From Anaerolineales bacterium UBA6055 (GTDB lineage: Bacteria; Chloroflexota; Anaerolineae; Aggregatilineales; Phototrophicaceae): DNA of 64,000 bases. The notes under the pieces are model-generated. The model searched no databases. It had not been told where the DNA came from and saw nothing but the letters and a program-made list of their open reading frames with translations. The position numbers were made by a program, and so were the translations under genes. Where the stretch lies: assembly GCA_002428985.1 (NCBI GenBank), contig DIYL01000059.1, positions 174,872 to 238,871 of the forward strand, given 5' to 3'. Shown piece by piece: positions 33,105 to 41,521 of the stretch. Positions within the stretch are counted from its first letter, which is position 1, and the number at the start of each line of letters is the position of its first letter.

Positions 33105-33704
33105 CTATTTGCCTTGTTTAATACCATTTACTAGAAGATCAACCCGTTCATCAAATTCTTCCTCGATATAAAGGTCACTTCGGTTTTCAGGAATCATCTG
33201 CGCGAGGTTAAATAGATGTTGTATCAACGCATCACGCCAGCGAAGCGCACCGCGTGTCGCCAGACCCTGTAAAATCAACCATGCTAAAAATACCAATGGT
33301 GACCCTGTAATGAAGAAACCAATCACAGCTAGGACAAACAACATCACCCCAAACAGCGGGATAGCATTCGTCAACTCGGCATATCCTCGAATTTCGCATC
33401 CATCCTGTTCATCGCGATCAAAAATAAACGCCGATGCCGTTGCAAAATATTGAGAATTCCGTTGCCAATTTAGCGTTAAGATGTAATATTCGCCTTCATT
33501 GACAATTTGTACCTCGGCCACAATTTTGCGTTTTTTATTGGGGATCGTGACGACATCATCATGGACAAATTTCAGCAATTCGATATAACCCGCCGCTGAA
33601 TGCAACGAGACAAATTCGTATGTCTCAGGCAATTGAAAATAGCTCAAGAGTCCGCCTGAGGACTGTGTTTCTTCTACGGGCTGAGTTTGTTGGGGTTGGG
33701 ACAT
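33105..33704 (-). CDS. Two-TM membrane protein of the propeller operon, paralogue 1
   Basis: 199 residues, first gene of the operon. Gln/Pro-rich start, FQLPETYEFVSLHSAAGYIELLKF, then two TM helices (PLFGVMLFVLAVIGFFITG and PLVFLAWLILQGLATRG) and an acidic tail (EEEFDERVD). It is the most diverged of the four. The short upstream region (33705-33766) separates it from a decayed gene and must hold the operon promoter, which I could not place with confidence. Confidence 0.65.
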   Translation of the reverse strand: MSQPQQTQPVEETQSSGGLLSYFQLPETYEFVSLHSAAGYIELLKFVHDDVVTIPNKKRKIVAEVQIVNEGEYYILTLNWQRNSQYFATASAFIFDRDEQDGCEIRGYAELTNAIPLFGVMLFVLAVIGFFITGSPLVFLAWLILQGLATRGALRWRDALIQHLFNLAQMIPENRSDLYIEEEFDERVDLLVNGIKQGK

Positions 33705-33766
33705 AAATTACTTTCTCACTATATTGTCAATTATTTTACGTCTATATCATGAGCAAGCCAAAGCCA

Positions 33767-34114
33767 TCAGCGATCAGCTTTCAGCGTCTTGATGAAGCCA
33801 GTTAACATCCGTTTGACTTCAGTGATCTTGACCATGCAATTCGCATATTCACCGTCAGTTATATAGCCTAGGTCTTTCACTAGAATACAAAATATTCAAG
33901 TTCACTTGCTGACCCTAAAAAATCGCGCAAATTCTGCATCTGTCTCACGTCCACACCCTTCAGTGATATTTGCAGGTATTGAGTAGGATGCGCGTCGCAT
34001 TTGACTAATCATGCCGTATCGTTCATCACTGGGGAATGCTTTGGTAAGCTGATACATAATTAATGTGACTTGATGCGCTTTATGCCAAACTTGGATTTTT
34101 CGAAAATCTCGCAT
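33767..34114 (-). pseudogene. Frameshifted four-helix-bundle (S23/IVS) protein gene
   Basis: An intact start (MRDFRKIQVWHKAHQVTL, then ANITEGCGRETDAEFARFFR) matches the four-helix-bundle family (TIGR02436, also found in rRNA intervening sequences), normally about 115-120 residues. The frame stops after 70 residues, but the rest is readable in other frames: GSASELEY in one and LVKDLGYITDGEY followed by EVKRMLTGFIKTLK in the third. Two small shifts have therefore broken the gene. An alternative reading is programmed frameshifting, which is unlikely for this family. Confidence 0.75.
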
Positions 34115-34220
34115 TTTATAGTCTTTAGGCTAATTGCTGAACGCTGTTACCTGTATGCTTTTACCGTTACAATATTCACTATAACATAAAATCACATCCA
34201 CTCAGGAGTAAAACCCATTC

Positions 34221-35294
34221 ATGACCCAACCGCAACCCCGCCTCTTGATGTTCAACCTGATGACCGATGTCAGCGATCCTGTATTGGGTTTCACAACCGC
34301 ATGGATCAACGAACTGGCACAACATTACGCATCCATTGACGTAATCACAATGTATCAGGGGCAGGTGGCTGTACCCGATAATGTACGGATTTTTTCAGCA
34401 GGGCGCGAAAAAGGCTTGAGCAAGCCCATACGAGTGATGAATTTTTATCGGCACTTGCTTCGTCTGATTGCAACAAATCACTATGATGTCTGTTTTGCGC
34501 ATATGATGCCCTTATTTGCAGGGTTGGCAGGACCACTCTTAACCCTACGCGGAATCAAAACGGTGCTCTGGTATACCCACCGACAGAAATCATCACAACT
34601 CAAACTCGGATTGACCATGTCGTGGCGCGTCGTGACAGCCGTAAAAACTAGCTTTCCGTACGAGACAGAAAAACTACGCGTAATCGGGCACGGCATTGAC
34701 ACGGATTTTTATGCGCCAAATCCCGCACCTAAAAAACCATCTGGCACACCCATAGTCATCCAAGTCGCACGCCTCGCCGCCATCAAACATCAAGACACAA
34801 CCATCAAAGCCATCACCCAAATACCCGCCGATCTCACGCTAGTTGGTGATGTCCAACCGGGTTACCCGCAAACATACAAACACGAGCTAAAAGACATGAT
34901 TGAGATCCACAATATTAGCCATCGGGTCGAATTTACAGGCGACCTCAAACCACCAGCCGTACGCGATTGGTATCAACGCGCGACTGTTGCGGTGAATATG
35001 AGTCCCGTCGGATTATTTGACAAAGCCGCCCTTGAGAGCATGGCATGTGGCATCCCGACGATTGTCAGCAATTCGGAGTTCGCGCATCTCATGGGGGATT
35101 ACGCCGACCTATTGATTGTCGAAAGTCCACATGATGTCGACCGATTACAAGATCGCATCAATCGACTGCTAGCCATGTCCGATGAAGAACGCCACACCAT
35201 CGGTCAAATCCAACGCCAAAACGTCAGCGCACAATATAGTCTAGCGAGCCTAGTCACACGGCTTGTTTCTGTCTTACAAACAGGCGAAACCTAA
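34221..35294 (+). CDS. Glycosyltransferase family 4 protein
   Basis: 357 residues with the GT-B fold of GT4 enzymes. The N-terminal Rossmann half is divergent (PRLLMFNLMTD, DVCFAHMMPLFAGL). The C-terminal half has VIGHGIDTDFYAP, VIQVARLAAIKHQDTTIKA, VEFTGDLKPPAVRDWYQRA and the EX7E-like region KAALESMACGIPTIVSN. Retaining glycosyl transfer from a nucleotide sugar is expected; acceptor unknown. AGGAG precedes the ATG. Its 3' end overlaps the convergent kinase gene by four bases. Confidence 0.9.
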   Translation: MTQPQPRLLMFNLMTDVSDPVLGFTTAWINELAQHYASIDVITMYQGQVAVPDNVRIFSAGREKGLSKPIRVMNFYRHLLRLIATNHYDVCFAHMMPLFAGLAGPLLTLRGIKTVLWYTHRQKSSQLKLGLTMSWRVVTAVKTSFPYETEKLRVIGHGIDTDFYAPNPAPKKPSGTPIVIQVARLAAIKHQDTTIKAITQIPADLTLVGDVQPGYPQTYKHELKDMIEIHNISHRVEFTGDLKPPAVRDWYQRATVAVNMSPVGLFDKAALESMACGIPTIVSNSEFAHLMGDYADLLIVESPHDVDRLQDRINRLLAMSDEERHTIGQIQRQNVSAQYSLASLVTRLVSVLQTGET

Positions 35295-36067
35295 GCATCT
35301 GTTTCGAGGATACCTTGCAAATCGGCTTTCATATCCTCCATACACGGGTAACGCTCATCGGATTCAAACGCAGTCGCTTTCATGATAATCGGCGATAGTG
35401 CTTTGGGGATCTGTGGATTGATGGAACGTATCGGCGCAAACGTAAACTTACGTTCTTTACGCGGGTCGATCCGTGTCAGTAGATAGTGCAAAGTCGCCCC
35501 TAGCGCATAAATATCAACCAGCGGACTGACAATACCCTGATATTGTTCTGGTGGGGCGAAGCCGACTGTACCTATCGGTGTCGCATCAGTGATGATGTTG
35601 GTATCAGGCAAAATATTCGACAAATTAAAATCGACCAGCCACGCGCGATCATCACCATCAATCATGATATGAGCGGGCTTAAGGTCACAAAACGCAATCG
35701 CCGGATTGTGATGATGCAGATATGTCAGAATATCAGCAATCTGTATACCCCATCGGATCACACGCCGAACATCCAGAAACTCACCCTCACCCAAACCCGC
35801 TAAAATCGCTTCGCCATCATCACCCGTAATCGCATCCATAACCAACGTATCGCCATTCACAAATTCATGAAACGACGGGATATTCGGATGATCAAGTTGC
35901 GCCAAAATGACGGCTTCATTACGGAGGTAATGCGGCGTATTCTCGACCGGCGAATCCCCCCGCAGACATTTGAGGGCAACCCGTTGCGCAGTTAATGGAT
36001 TCATCGCCAGATAAACCCGCGCGACTTCGCCTTCACCTAACAACCGCAGGACACGATAATGACTCAT
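35291..36067 (-). CDS. Serine/threonine protein kinase, DFN variant
   Basis: 258 residues, a bare Hanks-type catalytic domain with no membrane segment or sensor domain. The Gly-rich loop is LGEGEVARVYLA, ATP-binding Lys33 lies in VALK, the helix C Glu is probably Glu51, the catalytic loop is FCDLKPAHIM (Asp128; HRD is replaced by FCD), and the magnesium loop reads DFN (146-148) instead of DFG. GTVGFAPPEQY is the APE-like motif. The DFN change is tolerated in some bacterial kinases, so activity is probable but not certain. It faces the GT4 gene tail to tail, and its start is close to the divergent TIR-TPR gene. Confidence 0.88.
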   Translation of the reverse strand: MSHYRVLRLLGEGEVARVYLAMNPLTAQRVALKCLRGDSPVENTPHYLRNEAVILAQLDHPNIPSFHEFVNGDTLVMDAITGDDGEAILAGLGEGEFLDVRRVIRWGIQIADILTYLHHHNPAIAFCDLKPAHIMIDGDDRAWLVDFNLSNILPDTNIITDATPIGTVGFAPPEQYQGIVSPLVDIYALGATLHYLLTRIDPRKERKFTFAPIRSINPQIPKALSPIIMKATAFESDERYPCMEDMKADLQGILETDA

Positions 36068-36178
36068 ATACTGTGCCTTTGTCTTAAAAGCGAGTGAATG
36101 ATCATAGCGGATTGATTGTCAATTTGATATGCAAATGTCATAATAGTCTAGAAATTGACCGATCATACAGGCATACAC

Positions 36179-37618
36179 ATGGCAAAGCAAAACACCGTTT
36201 TCATCTCCTATCGGCGCACCAATGCTGCCCTCGCCCTCAACATATACCAATATCTATCGGCACAGGGCTATGATGTGTTCTACGACATCGCCAGCATCCG
36301 TGGTGGCGACTGGAAACAAATCATCCTCGACAACATTACATCACGCGCCCACTTTTTAATCGTCCTGACACCCAGTGCCGCCGAACGCTTTAGCGAATCC
36401 GGTGACATCATGCGCCTCGAAATTGAAACTGCCATCGAGACGAAACGCAATATCGTGCCCCTATTTATGGAAGAATTCCAATTCCCCAGTGTCCAACAAC
36501 ATTTGACAGGCAAACTATCTGTACTCCCAAAATACAACGGGCTACCAATCCCCATGCGCTATTTTATGTATGCCATGCAAGACCTCTGCAACAAACATCT
36601 CGAACAAGACATCAACACCATTGTTCACCCTGCCTCACCACAAGCTGAAGAATACGCCCATGAGCAACAACGAGAAGCCGACAAACAAGCCCCAGTCACA
36701 CAAGACACCCTTACCGCTCAAGAATACTATGAGCGGGCATGGGAAAAAGAGAAAAGTGGTAAATTTGATGAAGCCATCGCAGACTTCACGACAGCCATTG
36801 AACTCAAACCGGATTACACATGGGCATTAAATAGTCGAGGGAATTTGAAGCAGACTCATCTAAATGATTATCAAGGTGCATTAACAGATTACAACCAAGC
36901 CATTCAACTTGACCCTCAATACACCAAAGCCTACAATAATCGGGGTATATTAAAGAGAAAACATCTACAAGATTATCAAGGCGCATTAACCGACTACAAC
37001 CAAGCCATTCAACTCGATCCCGAGGATGCTGCTGTCTACTCTAATCGGGGTAACTTGAAAGATGATCTACAAGATTATCAAGGCGCATTAGAGGACTACA
37101 ATCAAGCTATTCAACTAGATTCCCAGGAAGCTGTTGCCTACTATAATCGAGGGCTATTGAAACAAGATCACCTCAATGATTATCAAGGTGCATTAGACGA
37201 TTACAACCAAGCCATTGGACTCAACCCACAAGAGGTCAAAGCCTACTATAATCGAGGGCTATTGAAACAAGATCACCTCAATGATTATCAAGGCGCATTA
37301 GCTGATTACAGCCAAGCTATTCAACTCGACCCACAATACGCCAATGCATTCCATAATCGAGGTATATTAAAGAGAAAACATCTACAAGATTATCAAGGCG
37401 CATTAGAGGACTACAATCAAGCCATTCAGCTCGATCCTCAATATGCCGATGCCTACATCAATCGGGGTGCACTAAAGTATAATCATCTCCAAGATTATCA
37501 AGGCGCAAAAGCAGATTGGGAGCGCGCCCTCCAAATTAATCCCAATGATGCAACTGCCAAGAAAAATCTGGAAATGGTTAACAAAAAACTAGGTAACAAA
37601 CGATTCAAATTTTGGTAG
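36179..37618 (+). CDS. TIR domain protein with TPR repeats
   Basis: 479 residues from the ATG at 36179 (the in-frame TTG at 36155 is less likely). Residues 5-135 are a bacterial TIR domain: VFISYRR, VFYDIASIRGGDW, FLIVLTPSA and MRLEIETAI, with Glu81 at the place of the catalytic NADase Glu. From about 180 on there are eight TPR units; seven are nearly identical 34-35 residue repeats of the form NRG.LK...LQDYQGAL.DYNQAIQLDP. A TIR enzyme fused to a protein-binding array fits an immune or signalling effector (inference). Divergent from the kinase gene at 35291 and tail to tail with the unknown gene at 37619, with no gap. Confidence 0.88.
   Translation: MAKQNTVFISYRRTNAALALNIYQYLSAQGYDVFYDIASIRGGDWKQIILDNITSRAHFLIVLTPSAAERFSESGDIMRLEIETAIETKRNIVPLFMEEFQFPSVQQHLTGKLSVLPKYNGLPIPMRYFMYAMQDLCNKHLEQDINTIVHPASPQAEEYAHEQQREADKQAPVTQDTLTAQEYYERAWEKEKSGKFDEAIADFTTAIELKPDYTWALNSRGNLKQTHLNDYQGALTDYNQAIQLDPQYTKAYNNRGILKRKHLQDYQGALTDYNQAIQLDPEDAAVYSNRGNLKDDLQDYQGALEDYNQAIQLDSQEAVAYYNRGLLKQDHLNDYQGALDDYNQAIGLNPQEVKAYYNRGLLKQDHLNDYQGALADYSQAIQLDPQYANAFHNRGILKRKHLQDYQGALEDYNQAIQLDPQYADAYINRGALKYNHLQDYQGAKADWERALQINPNDATAKKNLEMVNKKLGNKRFKFW
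36831..37535 (+). repeat. Tandem TPR-coding repeats of about 105 bases
   Basis: Seven units of 105 bases (one of 102) sharing long identical stretches such as GATTATCAAGGCGCATTA. The DNA-level identity shows recent unit duplication or gene conversion, so unit number may vary between strains. Confidence 0.8.
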
Positions 37619-38437
37619 TTAACTCCAACGCACGGCATTACCCGTCTCAACCGACGCTTCAAACACACGGATGAGCGGGTCGAGGATATAAGCGTAGCGT
37701 GTCGGCGCGACTTGCCGCAATTCCACATGAAATGTTTTCAGATAGGCGCGTGGCAATCCATCATCCCCCGCGATCATCTGCCCAAACGGCGCACTACATT
37801 GGAAGACGCGCCCCGTATCCAAATCACGATATTCCACCAGATAATCTTCGGGGTTAATCACCGTCTGTTGCACCCGCATCGCACGGAACAACTCACGGTT
37901 CAATTCCCATCGATCGCGCACAAAAAATCCATCATCATCAAAGCCGAGGTCAAACCCACTCACACGATCCATCGTCAGCGCACCCCCCAACACATTACTC
38001 CCCTTGCTCACATCTTGCTCACGTTCCGTATCGACCAATACCGCCGATACATCAACTGCATCCAACGACTTAAAATATGCGATTTCTTCTAACGCCGGCA
38101 CAGCTTCCTCCGCCGAAGTAATCCCGCGATCATCCCCGTCCGGCAGATGTTTGAGCAACATCGGGAAATGCTGGACGCCGACTGCTTTTAACGCATCCTG
38201 AAATGTATAAAAATCACGCCAACTCGACACAAATTCATTCGCACGCAACATATCAGGGTATTCACAACATTCCTTCAGCCAATCCCAAAATTGTTTGTAC
38301 TTCTGCTCATTGCCGATGTACTTCATCTTAAGCATCGGACCGCGCACCTCATCAATGACAAAGTCATCAGGGAATGGGCACGGCGTTGATTTGCCATCGC
38401 GAAAACAATTAGACGTGACTTTTGCTGTAATTCCCAT
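37619..38437 (-). CDS. Uncharacterised protein
   Basis: 272 residues, soluble, no signal peptide. I do not recognise a family. Visible features: FRDGKSTPCPFPDDFVID near the start, a Trp/Phe-rich helical part (FWDWLKECCEYPDMLRANEF, FVSSWRDFYTFQDAL), an acidic DLGFDDDGFFVRDRWELNRELF and a beta-rich C-terminus (AYLKTFHVELRQV). The stop codon directly adjoins that of the TIR-TPR gene on the other strand. Confidence 0.65.
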   Translation of the reverse strand: MGITAKVTSNCFRDGKSTPCPFPDDFVIDEVRGPMLKMKYIGNEQKYKQFWDWLKECCEYPDMLRANEFVSSWRDFYTFQDALKAVGVQHFPMLLKHLPDGDDRGITSAEEAVPALEEIAYFKSLDAVDVSAVLVDTEREQDVSKGSNVLGGALTMDRVSGFDLGFDDDGFFVRDRWELNRELFRAMRVQQTVINPEDYLVEYRDLDTGRVFQCSAPFGQMIAGDDGLPRAYLKTFHVELRQVAPTRYAYILDPLIRVFEASVETGNAVRWS

Positions 38438-38486
38438 GTATGTTCCTAGTATTTGGTTCTTTTATTTTGGTTTCTTCTGATTTTAA

Positions 38487-38504
38487 GGCACGATGCATCA
38501 TGCC
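38487..38504. repeat. Palindromic intergenic repeat (GGCACGATGCATC type)
   Basis: GGCACGATGCATCATGCC, one base from a perfect palindrome and from the 26104 unit, lies between the genes at 37619 and 38576. Confidence 0.6.
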
Positions 38505-38575
38505 GCTACGAAACTATTGATAATGATTCGTAGGGAAAACGTCTGCCTTATCCGAATTTGACAACCCGCAACTCC

Positions 38576-39679
38576 CTATGGATTCGCCAATGCGGTCGGT
38601 GGCAACGGCACACGATACCCGAATTCAAACGGATCAAGCGCCCGCATCCAATACCCAACACCGGACGAGCCTTCTGCCATCCAACCAATCACTTCACGGC
38701 TAGCCAGCACACGAATCTTCCACCAGTTCAGCTCATTACGACACACCGGACCATCCACAATCACAAATGGAATATTCCGTACGAGTGAAAACATCGGCGT
38801 ACCATTTAAACCCGGTGCATCCCGTAGATACTTCGGCGGTCCCGACCCATAATCAACAAACCCGCGTTGCTCCACTTGGAAAGCCAATGGCGTCCCACAG
38901 AAACTTGCATCATCCACATCCGTACCATCAGCTAATAAGGTGCGTTCATAGAAGGTCTCCGCCATCCAGCCCTGATACGTCACATCAAGCACCGTCACCT
39001 GCACAAACCACCAGCGCCACCCTTCAGCACATTCCGGTCCATTGAGCACCAACACCGTTGATCCAGCACTGACAATCGTCTGGGTTCGCGACTCAGTATT
39101 CGGTTCTGTTCGAATCCGCGTATTGAGATAAACTTCTGCCGGACGTCCCACCGCCAATGTCGTCTCTGCGAGACAATCCGCAGGCAAAGTTGTATCAGCC
39201 GGAATCACATAATAGCCAATATCTGGTACAAATTCTTTGACCCAACCGGGATTCTGTAATCCCAACCCATCAACGCGCCACCAGATACGATTTTCACTAC
39301 ACACCGGTCCATCCAAAATTTCGACGGTCACACTCTCTTCGTTGTATCCCATCCACGCACTAGAATCTGTCGGTTGATAGCGTACAGTCGTTCCGGGACG
39401 CAAAAACGCAACCGCACCGATGCTCAACTGTAACGGGTTGGCGCATGGATCAATAGCGACAGGATCTACTCCCTGCGTCGCGACAACCAGCGTCGATGAA
39501 ACAAGCGGGGTATTGGTCGCCAACGGGGTATTGGTAATCACAAAAGGTGTCTCTGTAGCGGTTTGTGCATATGTCGGCGTGATCAACCACCACAAGCACA
39601 ACAACATCGTCATGACGATCAAAACACCCAACAATATCCATTGTGTGACACGACGGGTCTGCATGTTTTCATTCTCCAT
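38576..39679 (-). CDS. Exported protein with three SH3b-like domains
   Basis: 367 residues. A TM anchor or signal (WILLGVLIVMTMLLCLWWLI) is followed by a Thr/Pro-rich linker and three SH3b-like modules at about 80-155, 165-245 and 255-350. Each has two cysteines and the pattern R..P.......V..G..V.VL.GP.C....WW.V......GW. Bacterial SH3 domains often bind cell wall or peptides; there is no catalytic domain. The start may be the ATG at 39679 or that at 39664, which has GGAG nine bases upstream. Confidence 0.82.
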   Translation of the reverse strand: MENENMQTRRVTQWILLGVLIVMTMLLCLWWLITPTYAQTATETPFVITNTPLATNTPLVSSTLVVATQGVDPVAIDPCANPLQLSIGAVAFLRPGTTVRYQPTDSSAWMGYNEESVTVEILDGPVCSENRIWWRVDGLGLQNPGWVKEFVPDIGYYVIPADTTLPADCLAETTLAVGRPAEVYLNTRIRTEPNTESRTQTIVSAGSTVLVLNGPECAEGWRWWFVQVTVLDVTYQGWMAETFYERTLLADGTDVDDASFCGTPLAFQVEQRGFVDYGSGPPKYLRDAPGLNGTPMFSLVRNIPFVIVDGPVCRNELNWWKIRVLASREVIGWMAEGSSGVGYWMRALDPFEFGYRVPLPPTALANP

Positions 39680-40101
39680 CTGTAGTCGTGTTTAAGCTCA
39701 TAGCCCTATTGTACCCGATTTGATCTGATATGGCGCATTTGCACATAGTACGTTGGTGTGGTTACACCATTTTGTTTGATGGCTACTCTCAAATTCGCTT
39801 TATATGGCTTCTTCGCCATCTTCTGAATTAACCATAAGAATGCGCAACAGCCACCTGCATTAATGCCAAACTACCAGACCCAAATTCATCTAACGTGCCA
39901 ATTCAGCGCCAAACTCCACGCGGTTATCTTTTCACAAGACATTAGCTATGAAGGAAGTGTTGCTCATAAATCTTTGACACCCCCAATATAACAAAAAGAC
40001 GATGCACTAGCGCACCGTCTATGGATTTAATTGAAATAGTACTGGCATTCAAGTGCAGTTGCTGTCTCTATAGAACAAAGTGTTTAATTCTATATCATAA
40101 T
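39680..40101. other. Intergenic region without a recognisable gene
   Basis: About 420 bases with no convincing reading frame on either strand. The only structured element is the hairpin at 39991-40020. A short minus-strand frame spelling GSLALMQVAVAHS could be a remnant but is too short to call. Confidence 0.5.
39991..40020 (-). terminator. Orphan minus-strand terminator-like hairpin
   Basis: Read on the minus strand: AGACGGTGC, a 6-base loop, GCATCGTCT and then TTTTTGTT. The stem has one mismatch. No minus-strand gene lies directly to its right, so it may end an unrecognised small RNA or be left from a lost gene. Confidence 0.45.
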
Positions 40102-40131
40102 TTGACAAAAATACGCTTTTTATTATATGAT
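40102..40131 (+). promoter_or_regulatory. Predicted sigma-70-type promoter of the nuclease gene
   Basis: TTGACA (40102-40107), 18 bases, TATGAT (40126-40131), giving a leader of about 120 bases before the ATG at 40260. Confidence 0.5.
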
Positions 40132-40259
40132 TAGGCAAGTTACTAATAATACAATTAAAACAAGATCCAGCTATTCAGAATTCAAATTAGTTTTACATGT
40201 AGATCATGTCTACAAATTTTCAGTAAAAGGAATCTTCCGAAGTTAATATCGAGGTAAAT

Positions 40260-41066
40260 ATGGAAACATTTAATGCTCAGGTTATTCATGTAACAGATGG
40301 AGATACAGTCAGAGTAATACGTAATTCAAACGGTGAAGAAATACGAGTACGTTTTGGTGGTATTGACACGCCAGAATCAAAACAACGCCATGGCGCAACA
40401 GCAACTAGAGCATTAGAGAAAATGGTTCTAAACAAAACGGTGCGTGTTGAGGTTACTGGAAAAAGAAGTGGGGCTCGAATGATAGGTGAGATTTTTGTTC
40501 CAGCCTCTGATGGTGTACCTGAAATCGATGTATCATTGGAACTTGTGAAGCAGGGTCACGCTTGGTTCTTTTGGCAATTTGCAAATGAAAACCTCCCAAG
40601 AGCCACCGTGCTAGCTCAGGCGGAAATTGAAGCAAAATTTGACCGTCGAGGTCTATTTGCCGAGGATGATCCGATTTACCCAAGAGTATATCGACGAGGG
40701 GGTCGTACTCCTAATGAGGTGGCTAATGCTGAAGCAGAAATTATTGACAACGAAGTTCGTGTCATACAAATTCTCCCTAATCCACAAGGCCAAGATGCTG
40801 GCAACGAATATTTCGTGATCGGAAACGGCACATCCCTTACAGTGTCACTAGAAAACTGGTCTCTTCAAGATGACGATAGAGGTCACTTTGTTCTACATGG
40901 GCAATTGGCACCAGATTCAAAACAAAAATTTACAATTCCATCAACATCATCACTTAAATTGGGTAATACGGGAGACAATTTAACCTTACATGATGCAGAT
41001 GGTGCAGTAGTTCAAACGATTCCTTATGAACAAGTTAATGCAGGAGAGGTAGTGAATATAGATTAG
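40260..41066 (+). CDS. Thermonuclease-like (SNase) protein with lamin-tail-like domain
   Basis: 268 residues. Residues 1-150 are a staphylococcal-nuclease domain: VTDGDTVRVI, RVRFGGIDTPES (catalytic Arg and Glu), GKRSGARMIGEIFV and VKQGHAWFFWQF. Residues 165-268 look like a lamin-tail (LTD) Ig-like domain (VRVIQILPNPQGQDAGNEYFVIGN, VSLENWSLQDDD, GNTGDNLTLHDADG). The pairing of nuclease and LTD is known in secreted nucleases, but no signal peptide is present here. Codon use is more AT-rich than the neighbours, and the gene is isolated between two long non-coding stretches, so it may be acquired. Confidence 0.88.
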   Translation: METFNAQVIHVTDGDTVRVIRNSNGEEIRVRFGGIDTPESKQRHGATATRALEKMVLNKTVRVEVTGKRSGARMIGEIFVPASDGVPEIDVSLELVKQGHAWFFWQFANENLPRATVLAQAEIEAKFDRRGLFAEDDPIYPRVYRRGGRTPNEVANAEAEIIDNEVRVIQILPNPQGQDAGNEYFVIGNGTSLTVSLENWSLQDDDRGHFVLHGQLAPDSKQKFTIPSTSSLKLGNTGDNLTLHDADGAVVQTIPYEQVNAGEVVNID

Positions 41067-41521
41067 ATTATGCCTTTGGTATTTTTGCCGAACTACTAGT
41101 ATTTGGCTTTAAATTCGCCTACAGCGCCACGGGCAAGTCGGTTCCGGTTATTTGCCCCCAATACTAAGTGTTCTAAGCGACTTATTTGCGAGGCGTGTGG
41201 CAGAGAAAATGCTTGCGTTGTCTGCCGAAACAAAAACCTCCCACGCCCAACTGCCCACCAGACCTACCCTTGATATAGATATCTCTACCATATCTGCCAA
41301 CCAATCGCCAGCGAACCCGCCCATCTCAAATACAACACGCTCCTCACCGGAATCTCCCTTCTGCAAACTGTTATTAGCATCTGAGTATAGGGCGTTTGTG
41401 TTTTCATCTAAATCCCCACAACAAATCTAACCAATAGAATAGGAAATATTTGATTATGGTATACTTAACAACCTAGTGCTCTGTCAAAAATTACACAGTT
41501 TTATATCAAAGAGAAACCATT
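41067..41521. other. Intergenic region without a recognisable gene
   Basis: 455 bases. Its middle (about 41110-41370) is visibly richer in GC than the flanks and stays open on the minus strand for 72 codons, but the translation has no recognisable pattern and no ribosome-binding site. It may be a remnant of an acquired segment. Confidence 0.4.

Noticed and set aside
36831..37535. Regularly spaced repeats resembling a CRISPR array
   Set aside because: Repeats of about 105 bases lie in one frame and encode TPR motifs; there are no short repeats with unique spacers.
41148..41366. Minus-strand frame of 72 codons in the 41067-41521 gap
   Set aside because: No ribosome-binding site, no recognisable motif, and the bases around it look non-coding.
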